In this document: positions 55,039 through 63,317 of the stretch, piece by piece
Layout of the letters: each line of letters opens with the position of its first letter
Position numbering within the stretch: position 1 is the stretch's first letter
Assembly (NCBI RefSeq): GCF_000759445.1
Contig: NZ_JRMB01000001.1
Coordinates: 248,001-312,000 of the forward strand
DNA: 64,000 nucleotides
Source: Pseudomonas lutea
GTDB taxonomy: Bacteria > Pseudomonadota > Gammaproteobacteria > Pseudomonadales > Pseudomonadaceae
Direction: 5' to 3'
Program-made: the position numbers and the translations under genes
Notes under the pieces: model-generated
Seen by the model: the letters and a program-made list of their open reading frames with translations, nothing else
Database searches by the model: none
Told to the model about the DNA's origin: nothing

Positions 55039-55729
55039 GTCGGGCATGAGTGATAAAGCTGTACTGAGCTGCCGCAACCTGGGCAAATCCTACGAGGAAG
55101 GTCCGGAATCCGTCGTGGTCCTGTCAGGCCTTCAACTGGAATTGCACCCGGGTGAGCGCGTGGCAATCGTCGGCAGTTCGGGCTCCGGCAAAAGTACCTT
55201 GCTCAACCTGCTCGGTGGTCTGGACACGCCCACCGAAGGCAGTGTCTGGCTGGCGGGAGAAGAGCTGTCGGCGCTGAACGAAAAGGCCCGGGGCCTGTTG
55301 CGCAACCGCGCATTGGGCTTCGTCTACCAGTTCCACCATCTGCTGCCCGAATTCACCGCGCTGGAAAACGTCTGCATGCCACTACTTATCGGCAAGACGC
55401 CGATTCCGGAAGCGCGCCAGCGCGCAACCGCATTGCTTGAGCGAGTAGGGCTCAAGCACCGTCTGGCGCACAAGCCTTCGGAGTTGTCCGGCGGTGAGCG
55501 TCAGCGGGTGGCCATCGCGCGGGCGCTGGTCAATCAGCCGGGTCTGGTCATGCTCGACGAGCCCACCGGCAACCTCGACTCTCATACTGCCCAGGGCATT
55601 CAGGACCTGATGCTGGAACTCAGCACGTCGTCGCGCACCGCGTTTCTGGTGGTGACTCACGACATGACGCTGGCCCGCCAGATGGACCGCGTATGGCGTC
55701 TCGAAGAGGGCCGTCTGGTCCAGGCTTGA
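55031..55729 (+). CDS. lolD: lipoprotein-releasing ABC transporter ATPase
   Basis: The ATPase of the Lol complex, 232 residues from the ATG at 55031. It has Walker [10 protein letters not shown], the Q-loop region [11 protein letters not shown], the ABC signature [15 protein letters not shown] and Walker [14 protein letters not shown]. It overlaps lolC by eight bases with GGAGG upstream. A second ATG at 55046 (MSDKAVL) is also possible and gives the length closest to P. aeruginosa LolD. Confidence 0.95.
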   Translation: MSESGMSDKAVLSCRNLGKSYEEGPESVVVLSGLQLELHPGERVAIVGSSGSGKSTLLNLLGGLDTPTEGSVWLAGEELSALNEKARGLLRNRALGFVYQFHHLLPEFTALENVCMPLLIGKTPIPEARQRATALLERVGLKHRLAHKPSELSGGERQRVAIARALVNQPGLVMLDEPTGNLDSHTAQGIQDLMLELSTSSRTAFLVVTHDMTLARQMDRVWRLEEGRLVQA

Positions 55730-55819
55730 GCCGCGCATCCCGATGCACGCAGGTTGTCGACGATAACCCGCGCGTCGGCGTTTTCTACTTTTAGTCGTTT
55801 CAGTTACGGTGCTCCACGA

Positions 55820-57064
55820 ATGTTCAGACCGTTATCCATCTTTATCGGGACACGCTACACCCGGGCCAAGCGTCGCAACCACTTCATCTCGTTCATCTCC
55901 ATGACCTCGATGATCGGGCTGGCGCTGGGCGTGCTGGCGATGATCGTGGTGCTGTCGGTGATGAACGGTTTCCAGAAGGAAATGAGTTCGCGCATCCTCG
56001 GCATGGTTCCCCACGCCGTGATCTCGGGTGTCAAACCGCTGGACGACTGGCAGCCAGCCGCCACGGCTTCGCTCAAGGACCCGCAAGTGATCGCGGCCGT
56101 GCCGTTCACTGAAATGGACGGCATGCTCTCGTACAAAGGCTCGATGCAGCCGACTCAGATCAACGGCGTCGACCCGGCGCTGGAATCGAAGGTGTCGATC
56201 GTGACCCAGCACATCGTGCAGGGGCGGTTGCAGGACCTCAAACCCGGCGAGTTCGGTGTGGTGATCGGCGAAATCACGGCCCGGCGCTTTCGCCTGAACG
56301 TCGGTGACAAGCTGACGCTGATCGTTCCGGAGATCAGCAGCGCACCCGGTGGCATTACGCCGCGTTTGCAACGTTTGACCGTGGTGGGGGTGTTCAAGGT
56401 CGGTGCCGAGCTGGACGGTTCGATGGCGCTGGTCAACGTCGCCGATGCTGCCGTTATTCAGCGCTGGCAACCCAACCAGGTGCAAGGCGTGCGCCTTGCG
56501 CTGACCGATCTGTACGCAGCGCCGCAGGTATCCAGCGCCATTGTCGCCGGGCTCGGTGCGGACTATAAGGCAGATGACTGGACCCACACCCAGGGCAGTC
56601 TGTTCAGCGCCATGAAAATGGAAAAGACCATGATCGGTCTGCTGTTGCTGATGATCGTCGCCGTGGCCGCCTTCAACATCATCGCCACGCTGATCATGGT
56701 GGTGAACGACAAGGGCGCCGACATCGCTATCCTGCGCACCCTCGGCGCGACACCTCGACAGATCATGACCATCTTCATGGTGCAGGGCACCGTGATCGGC
56801 ATTGTCGGTACGGTCATAGGCGGCGTGCTGGGCGTGATCGCGGCGATCAACGTCAGCCAGATCGTCGGCTGGGTCGAACGCGTGACCGGGCAGCACATTT
56901 TCACCTCGGACGTGTATTTCATCAGCAACTTGCCGTCGCAGCTTGAAGGCAGCGACGTGGTGCTGATTTGCAGTGCGGGGTTCATCCTCAGCTTTCTGGC
57001 AACGATCTATCCGGCCTATCGCGCCGCCCAGATCCAGCCGGCTCATGCGTTGCGCTACGAGTAG
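55820..57064 (+). CDS. lolE: lipoprotein-releasing ABC transporter permease (second)
   Basis: A 414-residue permease, paralogous to the product of 53788: both begin with the [14 protein letters not shown] block and share the C-terminal membrane segments ([33 protein letters not shown]). The lolC-lolD-lolE order is that of other gammaproteobacteria. It starts 90 bases after lolD and is followed closely by the cupredoxin gene. Confidence 0.93.
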   Translation: MFRPLSIFIGTRYTRAKRRNHFISFISMTSMIGLALGVLAMIVVLSVMNGFQKEMSSRILGMVPHAVISGVKPLDDWQPAATASLKDPQVIAAVPFTEMDGMLSYKGSMQPTQINGVDPALESKVSIVTQHIVQGRLQDLKPGEFGVVIGEITARRFRLNVGDKLTLIVPEISSAPGGITPRLQRLTVVGVFKVGAELDGSMALVNVADAAVIQRWQPNQVQGVRLALTDLYAAPQVSSAIVAGLGADYKADDWTHTQGSLFSAMKMEKTMIGLLLLMIVAVAAFNIIATLIMVVNDKGADIAILRTLGATPRQIMTIFMVQGTVIGIVGTVIGGVLGVIAAINVSQIVGWVERVTGQHIFTSDVYFISNLPSQLEGSDVVLICSAGFILSFLATIYPAYRAAQIQPAHALRYE

Positions 57065-57073
57065 GAGATGCCC

Positions 57074-57598
57074 ATGTTGATTCGTCTTTGTGCAGCGGCT
57101 GTGCTGTTAAGTGTGAGCGTGGCGTCGCAGGCGTCCACGGCGGAGCATTTTGCGTTCGGCCATCCTGGCGACGCCGCGAAAGCGACACGCACTGTCGAGG
57201 TGACGCTGGGCGATATGTATTTCGAGCCCAAGTCGCTGTCTGTCAAAAAAGGCGAGACCGTGCGTTTCGTGCTGGTCAACAAGGGCCAGTTGCTTCACGA
57301 GTTCAATCTCGGCGATGCCGCGATGCATGCGGCGCACCAGCAGGAAATGCTGAAAATGGCAGCCAGTGGGATGCTGACGCCCACGGGCATGAAGCACGAC
57401 ATGGCCGGCATGGACCATGGAATGGCGCACGGTGACGGCGCCATGAAGCACGACGATCCCAATAGCATGCTGGTTGAGCCCGGCAAGACTGCCGAGCTGA
57501 CATGGACGTTTGCCGACGCCACCGGGTTGGAGTTCGCCTGCAACATCCCCGGCCATTATCAGGCGGGCATGGTTGGCAAGGTCGCGATCAGCCAGTAA
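57074..57598 (+). CDS. exported cupredoxin-like copper protein
   Basis: A 174-residue protein with a signal peptide (MLIRLCAAAVLLSVSVASQA) and a plastocyanin/azurin-like fold. The type-1 copper ligands are His75 (LLHEF), Cys156, His161 and Met166 (ACNIPGHYQAGM). An insert at about 84-125 is rich in Met and His (KHDMAGMDHGMAHGDG) and may bind further copper. The start is ATG 57074, with GGAG six bases upstream; the ATG at 57068 is too close to that site. It is 9 bases after lolE, so it may be co-transcribed. It probably handles periplasmic copper. Confidence 0.87.
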   Translation: MLIRLCAAAVLLSVSVASQASTAEHFAFGHPGDAAKATRTVEVTLGDMYFEPKSLSVKKGETVRFVLVNKGQLLHEFNLGDAAMHAAHQQEMLKMAASGMLTPTGMKHDMAGMDHGMAHGDGAMKHDDPNSMLVEPGKTAELTWTFADATGLEFACNIPGHYQAGMVGKVAISQ

Positions 57599-57715
57599 CC
57601 ACTGAATGGTCTGACTTAACGCTGAAAGTCTCAGTAATCGCTGAAAACAGGGGCCGAACCCGATAAACTGCGCGACCTTGGTATTTATCGCCGTTTTTCA
57701 GGTTCAGGTCCCGCC

Positions 57716-58546
57716 ATGCATCCCGCAGCCGAACACTCGCCGCTGGGCAAGTCCAGCGAATACATTGCGACATACACGCCGTCTTTGCTGTTCCCGATAC
57801 CCCGCGCCGCCAAGTGGGCAGAGCTGGGGTTGACTGCAGAAACGCTGCCTTACCAGGGCGTCGATTTCTGGAATTGCTATGAGCTGTCCTGGTTGCTCCC
57901 GTCCGGCAAGCCGGTGGTCGCCATCGGGGAGTTCAGCATTCCTGCCGATTCGCCCAACATCATCGAATCCAAGTCTTTCAAGCTGTACCTCAATTCGCTC
58001 AATCAGACCGCGTTCGCCTCCCGGGACGAGCTCGTCGTCACGCTGGAGAGAGACCTGTCGGCCGCCGCTGGCAAGCCAGTGGGCGTGCGTATCCGCAGCC
58101 TCAATGACATTGAAGCCGAGGGGATCGTTGCGGTACCGGGCGTGTGTATTGATGATCTCGATGTGAAGATCACCAGCTATGACCGCCCGCAGCCCGAGCT
58201 GCTGCATTGCGATGAATCACGCGTAGTGGACGACGCCCTGCACAGCCACCTGCTGAAGTCCAACTGCCCGGTAACGAGCCAGCCAGACTGGGGCAGCGTA
58301 GCCGTGGAATACCGGGGCGCGGCACTGGATCACGCAAGCTTTCTGGCCTACATCGTAAGCTTCCGCCAGCATTCGGATTTTCACGAACAGTGCGTCGAAC
58401 GCATTTTCATGGACCTGCAACGCCTGCTGAAGCCGGAAAAGTTGACGGTTTACGCGCGCTACGTGCGCCGGGGCGGGCTGGACATCAACCCCTACCGCAG
58501 CACCGAAGGGTTGACCCTGGAGAATGGACGTCTCGCACGGCAGTGA
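57716..58546 (+). CDS. queF: NADPH-dependent preQ0 reductase
   Basis: Reduces 7-cyano-7-deazaguanine to preQ1 in queuosine synthesis. It is 276 residues, the long two-domain QueF form. The QueF motif [11 protein letters not shown] (84-94) is in the N-terminal half and the catalytic Cys184 and Asp191 ([13 protein letters not shown]) in the C-terminal half, as in E. coli. I saw no preQ1 riboswitch in the 120 bases upstream. It is monocistronic and followed by a REP cluster. Confidence 0.96.
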   Translation: MHPAAEHSPLGKSSEYIATYTPSLLFPIPRAAKWAELGLTAETLPYQGVDFWNCYELSWLLPSGKPVVAIGEFSIPADSPNIIESKSFKLYLNSLNQTAFASRDELVVTLERDLSAAAGKPVGVRIRSLNDIEAEGIVAVPGVCIDDLDVKITSYDRPQPELLHCDESRVVDDALHSHLLKSNCPVTSQPDWGSVAVEYRGAALDHASFLAYIVSFRQHSDFHEQCVERIFMDLQRLLKPEKLTVYARYVRRGGLDINPYRSTEGLTLENGRLARQ

Positions 58547-59000
58547 CCCGACGAATCATCTGCCGAAGCCGTGTTCGCCGCAGGTGATACGGGATGTCGA
58601 ATCACCTGTAGGAGCGCGCTTGCCCGCGAAGAGGCCGGCACATTCAACATCGTCCTCGACAGCCAGAACGCGTTCGCCAGCAAGCCGGCTCCTACAGGTG
58701 TGTGGCGTCCGCCAGCAAGCCGGCTCCTGCAGAGATGTGGCGTCCGCCAGCAGACAGACCGGCGCGAAAGTGCCCGAGCCAGTAGTTTAAAATCTGGAGA
58801 AGAGACCGCTGATAATGAGCGAATGAATAATTTGTAGGAGCCGGCTTGCTGGCGAACCCAATCGTCAAGGCGCTGGGCGGGGACTGATCCACCGCATTCG
58901 CCAGCAAGCCGGCTCCTTAAGGTGTGTGGCGTTCGCCAGCAAGCCGACTCCTGCAAAAACGTGTCATTCAGCGCCAGGCGCGCCCACCGGCGGATTCCTC
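58547..59000. repeat. Gene-free stretch with six REP elements
   Basis: No gene is supported. REPs stand at about 58609-58631 (GCGCGC type), 58672-58697 (inverse), 58708-58730 (inverse, CGTCC variant), 58833-58857, 58896-58918 (inverse) and 58929-58953 (inverse). The inverse copies at 58672 and 58708 are only 36 bases apart and share the preceding GTGTGGCGT segment. Confidence 0.8.
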
Positions 59001-59264
59001 TCAGATCCCCATGCTGCCCAGCGTCACCAGAACATTGCGCAATGTACCAGCGATGGTCGGGTGGTCGACCTCGAAGCGCTCAACCGCCAGGTTCACGCCA
59101 TCGGATATGCTCGGATCCTGGCTGACGGTTTCAAGCTCGATCTGCGCCTGGATTTGCTCCATGACGTCGGTGAGGTTCGCGCGCTCCTCCACAGTGAGTT
59201 GCGGGTTCTGCTCAAACTGCTCGCGCAGGGTGTCGAGTTGTAGTTGCAAGTCACTGACGGACAT
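59001..59264 (-). CDS. DUF4404-family protein
   Basis: An 87-residue helical protein of the DUF4404 family (LQLQLDTLREQFEQNPQLTVEERANL and the closing GTLRNVLVTLGSMGI). It has no signal peptide or membrane segment, and the function is unknown. It is preceded by a purine-rich site (AGGAACACC before ATG). It lies alone between a REP cluster and the HAD-fold gene. Confidence 0.82.
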   Translation of the reverse strand: MSVSDLQLQLDTLREQFEQNPQLTVEERANLTDVMEQIQAQIELETVSQDPSISDGVNLAVERFEVDHPTIAGTLRNVLVTLGSMGI

Positions 59265-59375
59265 GAGGTGTTCCTTACTCTGATTAGTCCCACGATGGAC
59301 CGCAATGCTCCGGCAAAGGTCCTTTACGCTGTAAGACTAATCCACTCCAGACGGCTTTGCATGATGCCGATCACC

Positions 59376-60011
59376 TCAGGGCTTCTCGGCCTTCTGCCGG
59401 CGCAGCGTGATGTCGGCCAGGCACGACTCCAGTTCTCCCAGGTGATCGATGACCGAGTGCGCACCGGCGGCGTAAAGCTCGAGCGTGGCGCGGCCTCGGC
59501 GACGTTCGCGATCCAAATCGCTCATGGCGTCCCACTGCGCTGGCGGCACGCCACACAACGGCCCGCACGACGCCAGGCCCACCGTCCACAGGCCAGCGTT
59601 GATGCCCGCCATGAGCAGGCGCGGATCACCGCTAACCAGCACGCAGCCGTCCAGTTGCTTCACACCCAGCGTCATCAATGCCTGCCAGCAGGCATCGGGC
59701 GCTGGCCAGCGATTGCCGGGCAGCGGCGTGGAATGAATCATCGCGCCGAGCGGCGCAGCGAGTTGATCGGTGATCGTTGCAGGATATTCGTCGATCCAGG
59801 CGCAGGGGATGCTGTGTTGCTTGAGGTACCTCAGCGCGTTGATTGCGCCGGGGGCGGGCGTGGCAAAGGGTTGTGCATCGTGGCCATCCAATGACCTGCC
59901 ATCGCTGGCAAGCAGAGTCCGTGCCTGGGCGCCGAAATCGACGAGGCAACCGCTCAGTCCGAAGAGCACAGCGGTGAAGGACGGAGCAGCGACGGCGACC
60001 GGGGCAAGCAT
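59376..60011 (-). CDS. HAD-fold protein without catalytic aspartates (PhnX-like)
   Basis: A 211-residue HAD-superfamily protein similar to phosphonoacetaldehyde hydrolase relatives. The first motif, where a catalytic Asp-x-Asp is expected (FDLDGTL pattern), reads FGLSGCL, so both the nucleophile and the second Asp are missing. The third region GDPRLLMAGINAGLWTVG is well kept. The reading frame is intact. The start is ATG 60011 with GAGAGGG about six bases upstream; a TTG start at 60026 is less likely. It is probably a non-catalytic protein; its partner is unknown. Confidence 0.75.
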   Translation of the reverse strand: MLAPVAVAAPSFTAVLFGLSGCLVDFGAQARTLLASDGRSLDGHDAQPFATPAPGAINALRYLKQHSIPCAWIDEYPATITDQLAAPLGAMIHSTPLPGNRWPAPDACWQALMTLGVKQLDGCVLVSGDPRLLMAGINAGLWTVGLASCGPLCGVPPAQWDAMSDLDRERRRGRATLELYAAGAHSVIDHLGELESCLADITLRRQKAEKP

Positions 60012-60212
60012 GGCATTCCCTCTCAAAGCCGTTGACGCTAAGGGATTGCCATGACAAATCGATGACCGGAAGATGACAGTGTTTCCGGATGTTTACCGGC
60101 CTACAGAACTTGGGGCATTTCAACGACGTAAATCGTCACAGAAGTCTTTATACTCCCGCCTTTGGTTTGGGGCGTAGCGCCCGCTTCATTACTTTGACTG
60201 GGAGTCTCAGCT

Positions 60213-60914
60213 ATGCCCGAGAACGGTGCTGGCTTTATCAATCGTCTGGTTCGAACGTGCGTGTGGGCCAGTCTGGCCGTGGCGCCTATGGCTGCAAATG
60301 CTGCAGACGAAGATCCATGGGAAGGCGTCAACCGTGCCATTTTCCGTTTCAACGATACCGTCGATACCTACGCGCTGAAGCCCATTGCCCAAGGCTATGA
60401 GTTCATCACGCCGCAGTTTCTGGAAGACGGTATCCACAACATGTTTAAAAACGTCGGCGAAGTGACCAACTTTGCCAACGATGTGCTTCAAGCCAAGCCT
60501 GAAGCCGCTGGCGTCGACACCGCTCGCCTGATCTTCAACACCACGTTCGGCCTGCTGGGCTTTTTTGACGTCGGCACCAAGATGGGCTTGCAGCGCAACG
60601 ACGAAGACTTCGGTCAGACTCTCGGCCACTGGGGCGTGAACAGCGGTCCGTTCGTGATGCTGCCCCTGTTGGGCCCAAGCACCGTGCGCGATGCCTTCGC
60701 CAAGTACCCCGACACCTACACCCAGCCTTGGCGTTACATTGACCATGTGCCAACCCGCAACACGGCGCTGGGTGTGAGCATTGTCGATACCCGCGCCAGC
60801 CTTCTGTCCGCAGAAAAGCTGATCAACGGAGACAAGTACATCTTCATCCGCAATGCTTATCTGCAAAACCGCGAGTTCAAGGTGAAGGACGGCAAGGTCG
60901 TCGACGACTTCTGA
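60213..60914 (+). CDS. mlaA: MlaA/VacJ-family phospholipid transport protein
   Basis: A 233-residue MlaA protein, the outer-membrane part of the pathway that removes misplaced phospholipids from the outer leaflet. The body matches the family (DPWEGVNRAIFRFND, NNTTFGLLG-like FNTTFGLLGFFDVGTKMG, TLGHWGVNSGPFVMLPLLGPST). The signal sequence ends in MAANAADED with no lipobox cysteine, so it is read by signal peptidase I, unlike the E. coli lipoprotein. It is followed by a strong terminator. Confidence 0.93.
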   Translation: MPENGAGFINRLVRTCVWASLAVAPMAANAADEDPWEGVNRAIFRFNDTVDTYALKPIAQGYEFITPQFLEDGIHNMFKNVGEVTNFANDVLQAKPEAAGVDTARLIFNTTFGLLGFFDVGTKMGLQRNDEDFGQTLGHWGVNSGPFVMLPLLGPSTVRDAFAKYPDTYTQPWRYIDHVPTRNTALGVSIVDTRASLLSAEKLINGDKYIFIRNAYLQNREFKVKDGKVVDDF

Positions 60915-60943
60915 TCCCGCCGTACCGTAAAACGACACTAAAA

Positions 60944-60970
60944 AGGCGACCTGAGGGTCGCCTTTTTATT
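60944..60970 (+). terminator. Rho-independent terminator of mlaA
   Basis: The stem AGGCGACC / GGTCGCCT with loop TGAG, flanked by an A run and followed by TTTTTATTTT. It can also act for the convergent PilZ gene. Confidence 0.92.
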
Positions 60971-61011
60971 TTCGGTTTTTTTCGAAACTGTGACGGAGTT
61001 CCGCCTGCGGT

Positions 61012-61311
61012 TTACTTCATCGCCAGAATGGTCAGCCCCAGTTTCTGTTCGCCGCCTTCGATGTCGGCGATCCACACGACCTCCGTATCGGCTTCAAGTC
61101 CCTTGAGCGCGGCATGCTCGGAGTCGATGCGCACGCTGAGTTTGTCGCCGACCTGAAACGAGCGCGGCGCCTGTACCTGCATGCCTGAGCCGGATAAGTC
61201 CACGCATACGGCGGGGATGATCTGACCGGCGTAGATAAGGTTGATGTCCGCATCCACTCGCATGCGAATGTAATCCCGTTTTTCTTCGTAATCGCGATCC
61301 AGCTGGCCCAT
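61012..61311 (-). CDS. PilZ-domain protein (short)
   Basis: A 99-residue single-domain PilZ protein: the N-terminal YEEKRDYIRMRVD carries the RxxxR-type loop and DLSGSGMQVQAP the (D/N)xSxxG motif, so c-di-GMP binding is likely. AAGGA precedes the ATG at 61311 by about six bases. The neighbouring response-regulator and STAS genes are divergent. Confidence 0.88.
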   Translation of the reverse strand: MGQLDRDYEEKRDYIRMRVDADINLIYAGQIIPAVCVDLSGSGMQVQAPRSFQVGDKLSVRIDSEHAALKGLEADTEVVWIADIEGGEQKLGLTILAMK

Positions 61312-61576
61312 GACGCATCCTTTGTTTTGATTGCTGATTCAGAGGTTCTTATAACTCCGCGCGATTTGCGATGTAAAGACGCCTTGCCCCGGCGGGAGCA
61401 TGCTTGAAACGCCAGGCGGATGGGAGTACCGTCTGCGCCTTGAAGGGCAGCTCTGACACGCGAAGCGTTTGACCAAAAGTCCGCTACCTGGGCCAGAGAG
61501 GCTAGAAGCGAATCCAGTACGCGGCCTGACCCTAACCAGCCGCCTACGCCAACCTAATCTGGCGCCGTTTGCCCAC

Positions 61577-62758
61577 ATGCAAAAAACCAGTGCCACGCTG
61601 CTTATCATCGATGACGACGAAGTCGTGCGCGCGAGTCTCGCGGCCTACTTGGAAGACAGTGGGTTCAGCGTTCTGCAAGCCGGTAACGGCGTGCAGGGTC
61701 TACAGACCTTCGAGCAGGAAAAGCCCGATCTGCTGATCTGCGATCTGCGCATGCCGCAGGTGGGCGGCCTCGAGCTTATTCGTCAGGTGACCAGCCTCGC
61801 GCCGGAAACGCCGGTCATTGTGGTGTCCGGGGCAGGGGTCATGAGTGACGCCGTCGAGGCTCTGCGACTCGGCGCAGCCGATTACCTGATCAAGCCGCTG
61901 GAAGACCTCGCGGTGCTGGAACATTCGGTCAAGCGCGCGCTGGACCGCTCGCGCCTGTTGCTGGAGAACAGGGAATACCGGCAGAAGCTGGAGACCGCCA
62001 ACCGCGAGCTTGAGGCCAGTCTGCACCTGTTGCAGGAAGACCAGGACGCGGGCCGCCAGGTCCAGATGAACATGTTGCCGACGAGCCCGTGGGCCATCGA
62101 TGCGTTCGAATTTGAACACGAGATCATCCCTTCGCTGTATCTGTCCGGCGACTTCGTGGATTATTTTCGAGTCGACGAGCGCCGTGTAGCCTTCTACCTG
62201 GCGGACGTTTCCGGACACGGTGCGTCTTCGGCGTTCATCACCGTGCTGTTGAAATTCATGACCACGCGGCTGCTGTTTGAATCCAAGCGCGGCGGGATGC
62301 TGCCGAAATTCAAACCATCGGACGTCCTGGGCCATATCAACCGCGGTTTGATCAGCTGCAAGCTGGGCAAGCACGTCACCATGGTGGGCGGCGTGATTGA
62401 CGAAGAGACCGGGCAGTTGACTTACAGCGTCGGTGGCCATCTGCCGCTGCCGGTGCTTTACACACCGGAAGAAACGCGCTATCTCGAAGGCCGTGGCCTG
62501 CCAGTGGGGCTGTTCAACGAAGCGACCTATACCGATCACGTTATCGATCTGCCTGCGTCCTTTAGTCTCACCCTGCTGTCCGACGGCATTCTGGACCTTC
62601 TGCCAGGTGATACACTCAAAGAGAAAGAAGCCAACTTGCCCAAACTGGTCAAGGCGGCGGGGGGCAGCCTGGACGGTCTGCGCCAAACGTTTGGATTGGC
62701 CACGCTAGGGGAGATGCCGGATGATATCGCCTTGTTAGTGTTGAGCAGGAACCTTTAA
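61577..62758 (+). CDS. response regulator with PP2C/SpoIIE-type phosphatase domain
   Basis: A 393-residue protein: an N-terminal receiver domain with the phosphoacceptor Asp56 (ICDLRMP), a short helical linker (about 135-180) and a C-terminal SpoIIE-like PP2C phosphatase with FYLADVSGHGASSAF and GGVIDEETGQLTYSVGGHLPLPV. It is expected to dephosphorylate the STAS protein encoded next. The start at 61577 (MQKTSATLLII) fits the receiver boundary; the longer frame begins with TTG. Its stop overlaps the STAS start (TAATG). Confidence 0.92.
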   Translation: MQKTSATLLIIDDDEVVRASLAAYLEDSGFSVLQAGNGVQGLQTFEQEKPDLLICDLRMPQVGGLELIRQVTSLAPETPVIVVSGAGVMSDAVEALRLGAADYLIKPLEDLAVLEHSVKRALDRSRLLLENREYRQKLETANRELEASLHLLQEDQDAGRQVQMNMLPTSPWAIDAFEFEHEIIPSLYLSGDFVDYFRVDERRVAFYLADVSGHGASSAFITVLLKFMTTRLLFESKRGGMLPKFKPSDVLGHINRGLISCKLGKHVTMVGGVIDEETGQLTYSVGGHLPLPVLYTPEETRYLEGRGLPVGLFNEATYTDHVIDLPASFSLTLLSDGILDLLPGDTLKEKEANLPKLVKAAGGSLDGLRQTFGLATLGEMPDDIALLVLSRNL

Positions 62759-63240
62759 TGAGTACCGGTAGAATCCAGTTCGCCGAGCAAGACGGCACAT
62801 TTGTCCTCAAGTTTGTGGGCGAAGTGCGTCTGACGCTGTGCTCTGCGTTGGATGCGACAATTGAGCGTATCTTCACCTCGATGAATTTCTCGACGGTGGT
62901 CATCGACCTCACCGAAACCCGCAGCATCGACAGCACTACGCTTGGGCTGCTCGCCAAGCTGTCGATCCTGTCGCGGCAGAAGGCCGGGCTGTTGCCAACG
63001 GTGGTGACTACTCACGAAGACATCACCCGTCTGCTGCAGTCGATGGGCTTTGATCAGGTGTTCAATATCGTGGGTCGGCCGATTCCCCGTCCTGAAGCGC
63101 TTAGCGACCTGCCATCGCAGGACCAGTGCGAAGACGTGGTCAAGGCCAAGGTGCTGGAGGCCCACAAGATTCTGATGGGCTTGAACGACTCCAACCGAGA
63201 GGCGTTCCGCGATCTGGTCAATGCGCTCGAACACCAGTAA
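62758..63240 (+). CDS. STAS-domain anti-sigma-factor antagonist
   Basis: A 160-residue STAS protein with the phosphorylatable-serine region SIDSTTLGLLAKL (Ser59), as in SpoIIAA-like antagonists, and a short C-terminal helical extension. Its start overlaps the upstream phosphatase gene by one base, so the two form a switch in which the phosphatase sets the phosphorylation state. The cognate kinase or anti-sigma factor is not in the window. Confidence 0.92.
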   Translation: MSTGRIQFAEQDGTFVLKFVGEVRLTLCSALDATIERIFTSMNFSTVVIDLTETRSIDSTTLGLLAKLSILSRQKAGLLPTVVTTHEDITRLLQSMGFDQVFNIVGRPIPRPEALSDLPSQDQCEDVVKAKVLEAHKILMGLNDSNREAFRDLVNALEHQ

Positions 63241-63270
63241 TACCTTCAGCCCCTGATTCGGGCATGAAAA

Positions 63271-63304
63271 AAGGGCGGCACCTGTGAGGGTGCCGCCCTT
63301 TTTA
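63271..63304. terminator. Bidirectional rho-independent terminator
   Basis: The 12-base stem AAGGGCGGCACC / GGTGCCGCCCTT, loop TGTGAG, with A and T runs on the two sides. It lies between the convergent STAS and transaldolase genes. Confidence 0.94.
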
Positions 63305-63317
63305 TATCTCGCGAACC

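Noticed and set aside
57599..57715. preQ1 riboswitch upstream of queF
   Set aside because: No aptamer-like pseudoknot or A-rich tail pattern was seen in this short stretch.
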